A stretch of DNA of 64,000 bases from Anadara kagoshimensis (GCA_021292105.1 CM037874.1:41901809-41965808), one strand, 5' to 3'; numbered from the stretch's first letter, positions 45,595 through 57,265 are shown. Made by a program: numbers and translations. Notes: generated from the sequence alone by a model not told the origin.

Positions 45595-46384
45595 GTAACA
45601 TAGTATAAAGTGTTTTATCAAATGTGTCCTTTTTTATACAAGGCTTACTATGTCACGTTGTCTTGTCGGACTGGTCGTTTCGTTTTCTTAATAAACTCCC
45701 GTACATATGTGCTTGTAATAACTAAAAACGTGACAAAAACAAAGCAACTACATTTAATTACATGTATATTGTGAAGATCGTGTGATCCCAATAATCCTAT
45801 CGAAGTTCTTAGTTTTTATATGAGACGGAGGCCAAAGTTGTTCTCTTTAGACTGCCCATATTTAAACACTTTTCACATTAGCACAAAACATGCACCATAC
45901 ATTTTGTACCAATGTGCTTTTTACGTTGTTTGTACATGTCTTGCGTTACTGTTTAATTTTGTCCGCTAACTTATTTTCACGTATGTTTAAACTGGAAAGC
46001 AAAATAGCGCGATTTTTGTACACAATATCTGATGACTAGTTCTATCTAAAATCAATAAGAAAGCATAAAAATTCAAATTTTTTTGTCACTTTTCGTAATA
46101 AAGTTTGAATTTCTGAAAAAATACACATATTTAGTTCTACAAAAGTACTTAAAAACTACTACTGAACAATATTTTACTATGATATCCAGTGTTCGTCCAA
46201 TGCTGACTGTGATATCCAGTGTTCGTCCAATGATGAGTTTTATGCTCAGAAGTCGCGTTCTTCTTGTCCATTTGTTTAGTTTTGTGTTGTTTTTTTTTTT
46301 TTTGGTTTGTTATATGGTGTTCTTAGTTGTTTCGTTTGCTTTCTCTTTTCCTTGTTTCGTTCATTATGCGTTTAGCTTGCTTTA

Positions 46385-46790
46385 CTTGTTTCGATTAATG
46401 TGTTGTTTGTTACTACTATCGCCAACATGTTTTTTTTCGTGAACTGAGCCGTACACCAAATCGTTATAATTAATAAAACTTAGTCTAGATATGGCTTAGA
46501 AAGTCACAAGCATGCACGTTTCCACTTGCTGGTGTATACTGTACTCTGTGTTTGCTTTATTTGTTTTGGTTGTTGATTTGTTGGTTACTACTACTATCGA
46601 TCGCCAACAAGTTTCTTTTTTCATTTCGTGAGAGCAGTAACCAATCGTTAATAATAATACTTAGTCTAGATATAGCTTTAGAAACCCACAAGCATGCACG
46701 TTTTCACTTGATGGTGTATACTGTGCTCAGTACACATTGGTTACATATTGGAGTCAAATTCAGATTGTTTATCACGTTACATTTATGATG
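46385..46790. repeat. Two diverged copies of a 165-200 bp repeat
   Basis: ACTACTACTATCGATCGCCA and CACAAGCATGCACGTTT with GGTGTATACTGT occur at 46385-46550 and 46552-46770, and again at 47675-47885. The first copy is more worn. Part of a larger local duplication. Confidence 0.8.
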
Positions 46791-46935
46791 ACTCTGTTTG
46801 AGACCAAATGAAGCTATAGGACGATAATTACATTTGCTTATGTGACGTCACTCATTTCTACAATTGGAATTGCATGCCGGACACGACAGTGTTTTAAATT
46901 TATTTCAGGATTCAAAAACGAAATTAAGAGGTAAA

Positions 46936-47048
46936 TGTCTAGAAATGGCGTTTATTGTGCTAAAACTTCCATTGCCGTGCAAAGCAAACTAATCATAATG
47001 CGCTAGCACAATGGAAGTTATAGCACTATAAACGCCATTTTTAGACAG
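46936..47048. mobile_element. Inverted-repeat MITE
   Basis: TGTCTAGAAATGGCGTTTAT pairs with ATAAACGCCATTTTTAGACA, and the arms continue to ACTTCCATTG / CAATGGAAGT around a 35-base centre. Non-coding. Confidence 0.85.
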
Positions 47049-47363
47049 TTCAATGGCAAATTGTATACTGGGAACCATAAACTGAAAACGTGTTACTTCA
47101 CATTAAAACACATAGATCTATATGGACATTTCTAGAAGTTGTGTACACATACTACTTGGCCTATTAGCACGTAATTTTATCTCGATTTACTATTTTGAAA
47201 ACTTTTCGCACCACTATACTATTTTGAGGGCAAGCAGTCTATTTCTACCATGTTTTCTTTACCACATTCACTCGGTCCGTTGCTAAATCCCTTTATATCG
47301 CCAAATTGACGAAACAAACGATGGCGGTCAGTTAGTGTCTTACTGTACACGACACATTCGATA

Positions 47364-47515
47364 TACAGTCAAACCTGTCAATAAAGGCCGGAGTAGAAGT
47401 GGCCTTTATGGGCAGGTGACCTTTATATACAGGTTCAAATATATGAATAAAAACAATTGGGAAACAATTCTACTGGCCTTTATATAGAGGTGGCCTTTAA
47501 AGCAGGTTGGACACA
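47364..47515 (+). repeat. Interspersed repeat with CAAACCTGTCTATAAAGG head
   Basis: ACAGTCAAACCTGTCAATAA then AGTGGCCTTTATGGGCAGGT and GTGACCTTTATATACAGG. Other copies are at 48488-48640 and 63941-64000, the last cut by the window end. Confidence 0.8.
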
Positions 47516-48487
47516 CAAAATCTGTTATATAAGTTATGTGTTAATTGCATACAATAGTTGCAAAGTGTGTTATATGTCAAAAACATGGTGAAACCATAGA
47601 ACATTTAAGTTCATGATCAGGTACAGAACCTTGAAGTAGTAAGGTTACGGGAACTTTATACAACTGTGTAACTGTGACGTTTCCACATGCCTGCTGTTAC
47701 TCAATGCTTGCTTTGGTTGTTTTGGTTGTTGATTTGTTGGTTGCTACTACTATCGATTGCCAACAAGTTTTTCTTGAAAGCAGTAACTAAATCGTTAATA
47801 ATAAAATATAGCTTCAGAAAGTCACAAGCATGCACGTCTCCCTTGGTAGTGCATACTGTAATCGTTACAAATTGGTTACATATTGGAAATAAATTCATAT
47901 ATAGTTATAGTATTTTGTATATTGTGGACTAAACTGAAAACGTGTTATTTCACATTAAAACACATAGATCTGTATGGACATTTCTAGAAGTTGTGTACAC
48001 ATACTACTTGGCCTATTAGCACGTAATTTTATCTCGATTTACTAATAAAAACTTTTATTGATTTGTACATCATAAAAGTACACGTGGTAGTTGGTCTTTT
48101 TAAACTGCAGTGCAATAAAACGTGATAATAAACATATAGACCGGTTAAATCACCTGTCGATGTTACAAAATGAGTTTCAAAACTGCAATCCCGGAACCCA
48201 CATACAAGTATAAACAAATATGTTTGTTTTATAAATGGCAATCCTAAAACCTATACATGTTTATAAACGTGATTGATCACACTGTAAAACTTAGATATGA
48301 AGCCACTTGAAAACTTTTCGCACCACTATACTATTTTGAGGGCAAGCAGTCCATTTCTTTCATGTTTTTCTTAACAATACGCATCCGGTCCATTGCCAAA
48401 ACCCTTTATAGTGCCAAGTTGACGAAACAAACGGTGGCGGTCAGTTGGTGTCTTACTGTACACGACACATTCGATGTATCATTTGAT

Positions 48488-48640
48488 ATACAGTCAAACC
48501 TGTCTATAAAGGCCGTCCAAGGGAACCAGTAGAAGTGGCCTTTCACAAATATTATGAATAAAAACAATTGGGAAAGAATTCTATTGACCTTAAAAACAGG
48601 TGGCCCTGATGTAGAGGCGGCCTTTAGTTGGACTTACAGA
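48488..48640 (+). repeat. Second copy of the CAAACCTGTCTATAAAGG repeat
   Basis: ACAGTCAAACCTGTCTATAA followed by GGAACCAGTAGAAGTGGCCT. Same order as 47364-47515; it belongs to the local duplication. Confidence 0.8.
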
Positions 48641-48884
48641 CAATCTGTTATATTATTTATGTGTTAATTTTATTATGTTAATTACATACAATAGTTGTCG
48701 CCCGTGTTATATTTCCAAAACATGGTGAAACCATACAACATAAATTAAGTTCATGATCAGACCTGTAAGGAACCTTAGTGTAAGGGAACTTTATACAACG
48801 AAGCAAACACATAAATTATTGACTCGAGGACACTGCGAGCCTAGGCTTATAAAAGCTCTCAAAATATTTTTGTGGCAGTTGTAA

Positions 48885-49130
48885 AAATATTGTTGAAAGC
48901 ATGTTGTATCTGTATCCAAAATTATCTCGGATATATTTGACGTTCCATGTTCCTTTCATTTTTAATTTTGATTTACAAATGTCGGGTATAGCTAGCTAGA
49001 CAGGAGGTGCTTATACTTCCGGGGATCATTTGGCCTCACTTCTGTAATGGATATTCACGTGTTTAACTTAATTTGCCAGATTTCAAACTTCTTACTGTTG
49101 TGTTGTGACTTTAACCTGGACAGTTATGTT
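48885..49130 (-). repeat. Interspersed repeat family R, reverse copy
   Basis: In reverse it reads GTGAATATCC with AGCTAGCTATACCCG, matching the middle of family R. TTCCATGTTCCTTTCATTTT mirrors GAAAGGAACATGGAA. Confidence 0.65.
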
Positions 49131-49831
49131 TTGATTGATAACTTTGATGAATAAAATAAAGGTGACAACATAAAAATATGTTTCTAAATTAAATGCAAAT
49201 AGCAAGCTAAGCTTATTGGGTAAAACAGTAAGATCAAGATACTTATATGCAGCATATATTCTCCTATTTTCAGGCTTTACTTACTGTATTGCCGTGTGCT
49301 GATTTGAAATAATTTTTTAAAATAAAACAATAAAAAAAGTAGCACACGACAGCAATATATTGCGTGCTTTTTGGATAGTAGGGCAATGAATTGTTCAGTT
49401 CTTTAGTATTTTGTTCTTGTTCGGGAAATGAATTTGTTAATTTCTTTAGCTTTTTGTTCTCGTCTACTGATAAGAACTTTGATCTATGTAAGGTTACTTA
49501 CTACTAATGTGTGATAAATCTGGTGCAAGTCACCTTTGATAAGAACAACAAAGTGAAAATGTTTATAAATTTGTTTTAGACATGAATTTAAAATAAATAT
49601 TCGGTTTTTATTGAACTTTTTAAATATCCATTAGCTAAGTAATTATTAAAGTCACACTGATTAAAATATCTGAGTAGGTAAAAACTTGTTGTTTAAATTT
49701 AATTTACCAAACGCAAATAATTTTGAAATATTAAAATTTCTCTACTTAATATTTTAAAAATAATGTTTTTGACGACCGTCTTGTTTACCAGATTATAACT
49801 CTTTAACAAATAAAATGAGTTAAATTCAATA
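49131..49831. other. Intergenic, nothing recognised
   Basis: AT-rich. It may hold the 3' end of the ABHD-like gene on the reverse strand; a reverse AATAAA occurs near 49605 but is not firmly assigned. Confidence 0.35.
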
Positions 49832-49932
49832 CCTGTCGAAAGTTTAATACTAAGCTAATGAATTGGTGCCGAATTGACTGTTCATCTCGGTCCCTTCATT
49901 AGCTCAGTGTTGAACATTCGACAGGCCTGTTC
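49832..49932. mobile_element. Palindromic MITE, family A, copy 6 (short)
   Basis: CCTGTCGAAAGTTTAATACT and its mirror TGAACATTCGACAGG enclose only about 65 bases. It starts 13 bases after the conceptual stop of the ABHD-like gene, so the transcript may carry this hairpin in its 3' UTR. Confidence 0.85.
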
Positions 49933-49944
49933 TTAATTCATTCA

Positions 49945-51118
49945 TTATTTTTGTGAAATAGAATTAAATTTCAATACTGCTAACAAGTAGTCTATAGACA
50001 CATCTTCTGCCCAAGAAGTACACTGACCATTGCCTTCTAGAAATCCACAATGACCACCCCTGTCAGTCGACACTAACATCATGTTCGGATAATACTGAAA
50101 AATCATACGGTATGTTCTCTTGCCGCCATATTGGATCGTCTTTACTGTTTATACACATAACCGGAACTGATATGTCGTCTACGTCACGCATTGGATCAAA
50201 CCTCTCTAAATACTGGCTAAGTGAACCACTTCCGGAAATTTTTGTGTACACTTTCTCTATAAATGACAATATGTTCCAGGATTGTATTGTATCCGTGATA
50301 TCCATATGTTTACATAAAGATTGGGAATGTTTGAGCAATATTCTCTTTAAACCGATGAGCAACAAAAATTCGTAAAACCATGGAAGGCTACTTAAAGTAA
50401 GCTCTGTTGTTTCATATATGGGCGAAATAAATACTGATGCCTTCAAATAAGCTGATGAACCGTACTCTCCAAGATACGAAAACAGCGGTATCGATCCAGA
50501 ACTCACCGATAATGCAAAAATCTGTGACTTTGGATGTTTTTGACGGATGTATTGAATCACTTGTCTAACGTCCTGAGGGTCACCATAACTCTGTAACTTT
50601 GATGTGGTTAAGTAACTATTTCCGTGACCTCTGTAATTAAACACTACTGTTCTAAATCCTTTTTTGATTGCCAAAACACACACATGGCCGACATTTTGTG
50701 CATCACTTGTGATACCCGGGAATACTAGTAAAAGGGGACTGCTTCTCTTTAAGGTACTAAGGGGCTGTATTGCCCAGTCAAGGGCTATAACTCCTTTATC
50801 TGACATTTGTAAATATTCACGTTCAAACCGTACTGGTGATCGCGGAAGAAAAATCCACAATAAAGTCTGAACATGAGCGTTTGATGTCAGCCATTTTAGT
50901 CTGAATGGTTTCTGTAGTGAAAGACATTTGTGTAAAATATGTGAATTAAATGCCGATTCTTTATAGTATAACTTCGGTAGATTACCACATGAAGTAAAAA
51001 ACAGTTTTAAATAAAGTAATACTGTAACAATCATAGTCCCAAACACAGTCAGGATGAAAGACGTTGATATGTTAAATATGGCCATCTGAAACATTGTGGA
51101 ACGCTTAAAATAATACAT
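49945..51118 (-). CDS. ABHD1/ABHD3-type alpha/beta hydrolase, intronless, with one frame break
   Basis: Reading starts at ATG 51118 (an in-frame TAG at 51152-51154 excludes a longer start). An N-terminal membrane anchor spans about 17-39. The hydrolase fold follows: NAHVQTLLW, LLLVFPGITSD (oxyanion region), VVFNYRGHGN, the nucleophile elbow ALSVSSGS (Ser206; the usual first Gly is Ser) and CINSKDDPIW (acid Asp327/328). This frame stops at 50063 after 351 residues. The +1 frame carries PNMMLVSTDRGGHCGFLEGN, with the catalytic His, to a stop at 49945-49947, giving about 390 residues, near the usual length of vertebrate ABHD1/3. Relatives are membrane phospholipases/esterases (ABHD3 acts on medium-chain phosphatidylcholines); the substrate here is unknown. 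Lack of introns suggests a retrocopy, with no poly-A or target duplication seen. The break is at five A's (50098-50102), so a sequence error is possible. Confidence 0.85.
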
Positions 51119-51139
51119 GTAATTTAAACAAGTTTTCAA

Positions 51140-51900
51140 GCTAACAAGATGCTAACTTCCAATATGTGCCTTTCTGTGTCCATTTATCTGGCAATATGAA
51201 AACACGATATAAATTCCTTTCTTCCAGAATTCATCATTGTTGTGTAACTCTGTTCGTAATTTACGTGTAACAGTTTATGTAATCACTGCACATATTGATG
51301 TTCAGAACGTATTACCTCCTCTTTAATGATATATAATGGATTTTAAGGTTCCAGTTGTCATTCCGTATTGGCTGTTACTGACAGAATGTTGGATTTTTTA
51401 ATATCGATGACGTATTCCATCAAGTAATCATTACAGTTTCAGAAAATAAATCCAATTTTCATGATTATTAAACAAACTAAATATATCCCTGATTTAAACT
51501 CCCGTTACAAAATCGAACGCACCACGGATATACCATTGTACAAGTTATAATTAAAGACGTGTTCGTGCTATAGGTAACATCGGTCTGAACGCTTTGTTCG
51601 ATCACCCTAACAGATTGTACACGTGGTCTTTTATACTCGTTCTCAAATGTTTGGTTGATTACATCACCAAATTGTACCGTCTAGGACATCTCAGCAGAGT
51701 ATGATTGGTTGTCAAACATGTAATATACATTCAAGTTAATTGTACATATTCCACTGTTCAACATCAATTCCGATCACTTCCTGCAATTAAATAAAAATAC
51801 TAACTTAATATTCCACGTCCATTGATGAAGGTATAAACATTGCAATTATACGATACAAATATATAAAACCTAACCGACAATAACTACTTCAATAACATAT
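51140..51900. other. Region upstream of the ABHD-like gene
   Basis: Unique AT-rich DNA that would hold the promoter and leader of the minus-strand gene. No clear TATA box or other element is assigned. Confidence 0.4.
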
Positions 51901-51953
51901 AGTACAGACCTGTCGAAAAATTACACATTCAGCTAACGAACCTCGACTGTCGA

Positions 51954-52625
51954 GAGTGGCAGAGAAATGGTCAAGTAGTGGCAGAGAAATGGTCAAGTAG
52001 TGGCAGAGAAATGGTCAAGTAGTGGCAGAGAAATGGTCAAATAGTGACAGAGAAATGGTCAAATAGTGGCAGAGAAATGGTCAAGTAGTGGCAGAGAAAT
52101 GGTCAAATAGTGACAGAGAAATGGTCAAATAGTGACAGAGAAATGGTCAAATAGTGACAGAGAAATGGTCAAATAGTGACAGAGAAATGGTCAAGTAGTG
52201 GCAGAGAAATGGTCAAATAGTGACAGAGAAATGGTCAAATAGTGGCAGAGAAATGGTCAAGTAGTGGCAGAGAAATGGTCAAGTAGTGGCAGAGAAATGG
52301 TCAAGTAGTGGCAGAGAAATTGTCAAGTAGTGGCAGAGAAATGGTCAAGTAGTGGCCGAACACTGGTCAAGTAGTGGCAGAGAAATGGTCAAGTAATGGC
52401 CGAACACTGGTCAAGTAATGACAGAGAAATGGTCAAGTAGTGGCAGAGAAATTGTCAAGTAGTGACCGAACACTGGTCAAGTAGTGGCAGAGAAATGGTC
52501 AAGTAATGGCCGAACACTGGTCAAGTAATGGCAGAGAAATGGTCAAGTAGTGGCAGAGAAATAATCAAGTAGTGGCCGAACACTGGTCAAGTAGTGGCAG
52601 AGAAATGGTCAAGTAGTGGCCGGAG
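51954..52625. repeat. 22-bp minisatellite inside the MITE, about 30 copies
   Basis: Main unit AGTGGCAGAGAAATGGTCAA plus GT. Variants are AGTGACAGAGAAATGGTCAA plus AT, and AGTGGCCGAACACTGGTCAA plus GT. Variants cluster: the GACAG type mostly in the first half, the CGAACACTGG type in the second. The family's normal interior contains related GTGGTCGAAAAGTGACCGAG, the likely seed. Confidence 0.95.
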
Positions 52626-52761
52626 GAATTGCCAAGTAGCCGCCGAAAATTAAAGCTCCCGATAGATAAGCGGCTTTCGAGATGTGGCTAACGATTGGCC
52701 GTTCATAACTGCCGACTCGGCACTAATTCGTTAGCTTAAGTGTTAAACTTTCAACAGACCT

Positions 52762-52870
52762 GGGCTGAGTAACTCGAAGCTATCTTAGTAGTTACGGATA
52801 CTTAACGCCTTTGTGTTATATAGGCATTAAGTGTTCGTAACTGCTAAGAGAGCTTCGAGTTACCCAGCCC
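52762..52870. mobile_element. Palindromic MITE nested in the right end of family A copy 7
   Basis: GGGCTGAGTAACTCGAAGCT pairs with AGCTTCGAGTTACCCAGCCC. The inner arms TAGTAGTTACGGATACTTAA and TTAAGTGTTCGTAACTGCTA are mirrored too. CCTG adjoins both sides and may be the target duplication. Confidence 0.88.
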
Positions 52871-52880
52871 TGTACTGTAC

Positions 52881-54088
52881 ACAACTGTATCATATATACG
52901 TTGATAATTCATTACAGCCTGGTTCAAAAGTTTAATGATGTCATTTTGTTGCCTCGTCGTCATAATTGACAGAAGCTTGTATTGTCCCGACTGAAGATAC
53001 GGGCAGGACAAAAGTCAATATCGACACCAAGTGCTTACAGTCAATATACAATCAGTGACTTTGAAATAAATGTGCTTTGAATACTTTTTTCATGACATCA
53101 CCTTAAAGGTTATCATTTTGGACTTTAGCTGATTTTTTAATTGTTAAAACAATTGTTATGTTTTTATTTTCCAATAATGTTTGAGTTTTTATGTTCTAAT
53201 TTTTAAAATACTTTATCTAATAAATTTTCAAAACTTAGCATATGACACAATTTTGTAAAGCATTGAAAGCATTTATCAAAATTGATATAAAGTACAAATG
53301 TACCAATCCGTACATCAAATAAAGGAAAGTGACAAGTTCGAGATCAGAACACGTGATAAACAGCTGAAACACTTCACACAAAAACCAAGTTATGAAAACA
53401 ACACTATCCAAACCAGAAGGACGAACGGCTAATACAAAACAGTCGCCTAGTGCTGTAAAATTAAAACTGGTATAATATGTAAACTATATATATAACATGG
53501 CCATGTGTTACTTTTGAATATGTATGAAATAATGCATTAAAAAGAATTACACGGCAGTTATTGTCATTGTGTATATATTAAAACTCATTTTAAATCTTTA
53601 TGATACTTATGGTACGATTACATTTTAATGTTTCAGTTTGAAAATGTAAAAGTTATATTTGTAGTTGAGACTATAACTTTATATTAGCCTGCAGTATGAT
53701 TATGCGAGATATTGTCAATAAGTAATCAAATGCAATCTACATTCATTTGGGGTCTTATCAGTGCTCTTAAGTTCAATTGGTATTTAGGCAATAATACAAC
53801 ACCTTTTGCCACAAACCAAACTCATTTTGTTATTCAACAAAACATGTACAACTGTACAATTAAAAAGTAAATCAAATACTGTAACTAGAACATAAAACAT
53901 TTCATTGGAACCAATAGTGTTAACTCTTTAACATCATTAATGCTATATCGTGGTAAATTGTGGAACAGTCTAAACCAAATTGACTTCACAATTTTGTAAC
54001 TATTTCAGCACTACGTAGTTAAACATGCCCAGGGTTTGCACGCACGCCTCGCGCGTTCTGACATGTGTGAGGGCACGCTAGATTTAAT
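52881..54088. other. Intergenic, nothing recognised
   Basis: AT-rich. A reverse family S fragment (GTGCTGTAAAATTAAAACTG then GTATAATATG) lies at about 53450-53482. No gene. Confidence 0.45.
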
Positions 54089-54470
54089 GTATAATTTACA
54101 TATTATACCAGTTTTAAATTTACAGCATTAGACCGTGACCTTTTCGGAATACAATTCACCATCAGTAGTGCTTGGACCAAAATTATGAAATCAAATTTTG
54201 AAAAGATACCAAAGTACCAAAATATATTTTACCAAATTTAGCTTAGGAAACTTAGGAAATACTTTTCATGTGGGAGTAAACCTTAGTTTTGGAGGAATTT
54301 CAAATTCTAACTAGCAGGAAATTGGTGCTATCCATGGGGCCATATCCACCAGCAAAGATACCGACTCTGTGGTTTGAATTACACATTGTACCCGTTTTAA
54401 TTTTACAGCACTAGACGGCCATCTCGGAATACAATACCCCATCAGTAGTGCTTGGACCAAAAAGTAATGT
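54089..54470 (+). repeat. Interspersed repeat family S, two adjoining copies
   Basis: ATATTATACCAGTTTTAAAT, ATACAATTCACCATCAGTAG and AGTGCTTGGACCAAAATTAT occur in order. A second start at 54384 gives ATACAATACCCCATCAGTAG and AGTGCTTGGACC again. Confidence 0.75.
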
Positions 54471-55244
54471 GAAAATTATAAAGTAGGTACAGAAAATAAC
54501 CGAAAGTGTTATTGCAAAATTTGTGTAATCTTGAATAATAATTCTTAGTGAAGCATATTATATTTCTACCCAGGCTGTATACCTATTTTGCTAGGATATA
54601 TTCCGAACATCAAAACACTTCGGTTTATGGATTATTATCATATTTATTGGATCTTATAGAGGGCTATAGATTTCCAGATCAAATGTCTTTGAAGCATTTT
54701 GCAACAGTGCTATTGAAATTTCAGTTTTGGCATCAAGATTTTCAGTTCAGTAGTGGTTTTCAGTTCTTCACGACAACGTTTTGGAAGCGACAAAGTGTGG
54801 CGTTATCCTGCCAGTGACTATAATTTGAAACGTGAGCGATTCGTTGCAAATTTAACCTTGTGGACTACTACTCCGAACAGCTTAAATAATTATGAATATA
54901 GTTTAAACAGACAAATCCAAAAAATGATTAAATAAATAAATCTAGCACAAAAACATATCTATTTCAAATAGAGTACAGCTGTTCATTTGTTTATTTATTG
55001 AATAAAATGTCATTTACCTTGTAACATTTCATAATAAAAAACATTAAACCTATCAAGTTACTGAGATAAGCGCCAAATGACACCAACATAGTACATCTGA
55101 CAGTACATCTGGGGTCCGCCATGCTTATTAGTCACAAAAATCTACCATTAACCTATGGCCTTGTTAGGAAGGGGGTATAAGAAAAGTCCCAAGAAATAAA
55201 TGATTAGTTTCTTTAGCAGTTAAACATTTTTATCCCTCCTTACG

Positions 55245-55505
55245 AAGGAAAAGGGGAGGGGGTATTAAATTTGGGTTTCCGTCCGACCGTTCGTTCATTC
55301 CGTACGATATTCTTCTCCAAAACTATGAAGCACTTTTTCATAAAACTGGATGCAAAGCATCAACATTGATAGATGTGCATATTCTTAACCTTAGTTGGTT
55401 TGCTTATTTTCCTGAAAGTTATTGTCCTTTGAACATAAGTGCAAATAAAAAAACAAAGGAACCTGCTGTCGGGGATACTAATTCTCTGAATTTACTTGTT
55501 CTTTT
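55245..55505 (+). repeat. Interspersed repeat family T, second copy
   Basis: CTATGAAGCACTTTTTCATA, AGTTGGTTTGCTTATTTTCC and TTATTGTCCTTTGAACATAA, as at 28305-28510. Confidence 0.8.
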
Positions 55506-55544
55506 TATTAATTTATTTTTCTTTTAAAATGACATAACCACTGG

Positions 55545-57265
55545 TTATCATCTAGACGGGACAAAAACCACTGATTATCATCCAGACGAAACAAAAACAA
55601 CTGGTTATCATCCAGACTGAACAAAAACCACTGGTTATCATTCAGACCGAACAAAAACAACTGGTTATCATCCAGACGAAACAAAAACAACTGGTTATCA
55701 TCCAGACGAAACAAAAACCACTGGTTATCATTCAGACCAAAAAAACAACTGGTTATCATCCCGACGGAACAAAAACCACTGGTTATCATTCAGACTGAAC
55801 AAAAACCACTGGTTATTATCCAGACGGAACAAAAACCACTGGTTATTATCCAGACCGAACAAAAACAACTGGTTATCATCCCGACGAAACAAAAACAACT
55901 GGTTATCATCCAGACGAAACAAAAACCACTGGTTATCATTCAGACTGAACAAAAACCACTGGTTATTATCCAGACGGAACAAAAACCACTGGTTATTATC
56001 CAGACGGAACAAAAACCACTGGTTATTATCCCGACGGAACAAAAACCGCTGGTTATCATCCAGACCGAACAAAAACCAATTTAGACCGAACAAAAACAAC
56101 TGGTTATCATCCCGACGAAACAAAAACAACTGGTTATCATCCAGACGAAACAAAAACCACTGGTTATCATTCAGACTGAACAAAAACCACTGGTTATCAT
56201 TCAGACTGAACAAAAACCACTGGTTATTATCCAGACGGAACAAAAACCACTGGTTATTATCCAGACGGAACAAAAACCACTGGTTATTATCCCGACGGAA
56301 CAAAAACAACTGGTTATCATCCAGACGAAACAAAAACCACTGGTTATCATTCAGACTGAACAAAAACAACTGGTTATCATCCAGACTGAACAAAAACCAA
56401 TTTAGACCGAACAAAAATCACTGGCAATCAACTTGACCAAGCAAATACTACGTGTTATCATCCAAACCGAACAAAAACAACTGGTTATCATCCCGACGAA
56501 ACAAAAACAACTGGTTATCATCCCGACGAAACAAAAACCACTGGTTATAATTCAGACTGAACAAAAACAACTGGTTATCATCCAGACTGAACAAAAACCA
56601 CTGGTTATCATCCAGACCGAACAAAAACCACTGGTTATCATCCAGACTGAACAAAAATCACTTCAGACCGAACAAAAATCACTGGCAATCATCTAGACTA
56701 AGCAAAAACCACTGGCTATCCAGACCGAACAAAAATAACTGGTTATCATCCAGACCGAACAAAAACCGCTGGTTATCATCCAGACCGAACAAAAACCACT
56801 GGCTATCATCCAGACGAAACAAAAACCACTGGCTATCATCCAGACCGAACAAAAACCGCTGGTTATCATCCAGACCGAACAAAAACAACTGGCTATCATC
56901 CAGACGAAACAAAAACCACTGGCTATCATCCAGACGAAACAAAAACCACTGGCTATCCAGACCGAACAAAAATAACTGGTTATCATCCAGACCGAACAAA
57001 AACCGCTGGTTATCATCCAGACCGAACAAAAACAACTGGTTATCATCCAGACCGAACAAAAACCAATTCAGACCGAACAAAAATCACTGGCAATCAACTA
57101 GACCAAGCAAAAACCACTGGCTATCATCCAGACGAAACAAAAACCACTGGCTATCATCCAGACGAAACAAAAACCACTGGCTATCCAGACCGAACAAAAA
57201 TAACTGGTTATCATCCAGACCGGACAAAAACCACTTTAAACCGAACAAAAATCACTGATTATCAT
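55545..57265. repeat. 30-bp minisatellite, about 57 copies
   Basis: Unit AACAAAAACCACTGGTTATC followed by ATCCAGACCG. Because 30 is a multiple of three, long frames stay open on both strands, giving 10-residue repeats such as DDNQWFLFRL (minus) and EQKPLVIIQT (plus). A shorter unit with TTTAGACCGAAC or TTCAGACCGAAC interrupts the array several times and marks higher-order blocks. No signs of a gene. Confidence 0.96.

Larger units (their letters stand above)
47082..48800. repeat. Local segmental duplication
   Basis: ACATTTCTAGAAGTTGTGTA and the following CACATACTACTTGGCCTATT occur at about 47127 and 47980. AAACTTTTCGCACCACTATA and the following TTTTGAGGGCAAGCAGT occur at 47200 and 48310. TTCATGATCAG with a following AACCTT recurs at 47610 and 48750. 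The order is kept, with insertions in the second copy. Confidence 0.85.
51901..52880. mobile_element. Palindromic MITE, family A, copy 7, expanded by a minisatellite
   Basis: Left AGTACAGACCTGTCGAAAAA with CAGCTAACGAACCTCGA; right AATTCGTTAGCTTAAGTGTT then TCAACAGACC and, after a nested palindrome, TGTACTGTAC. Other copies are about 100-225 bases. This one is about 870 without the nested insert because a 22-base unit has expanded inside it. Confidence 0.88.

Noticed and set aside
46083..46442. 119-codon hydrophobic frame that looks like a membrane protein
   Set aside because: T-rich DNA read in a Phe/Leu/Val-rich frame; part of it belongs to a local repeat, and there is no splice or family support.
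54548..54935. Two overlapping frames of 89 and 60 codons
   Set aside because: Neither has a recognisable domain; composition is typical of AT-rich non-coding DNA. A small lineage-specific exon cannot be fully excluded.
55728..56414. 228-codon minus-strand frame with repeated DDNQWFLFRL-type units
   Set aside because: It lies wholly in the 30-base minisatellite; both strands are open because the period is a multiple of three. No conserved start, signal or flanking gene structure.
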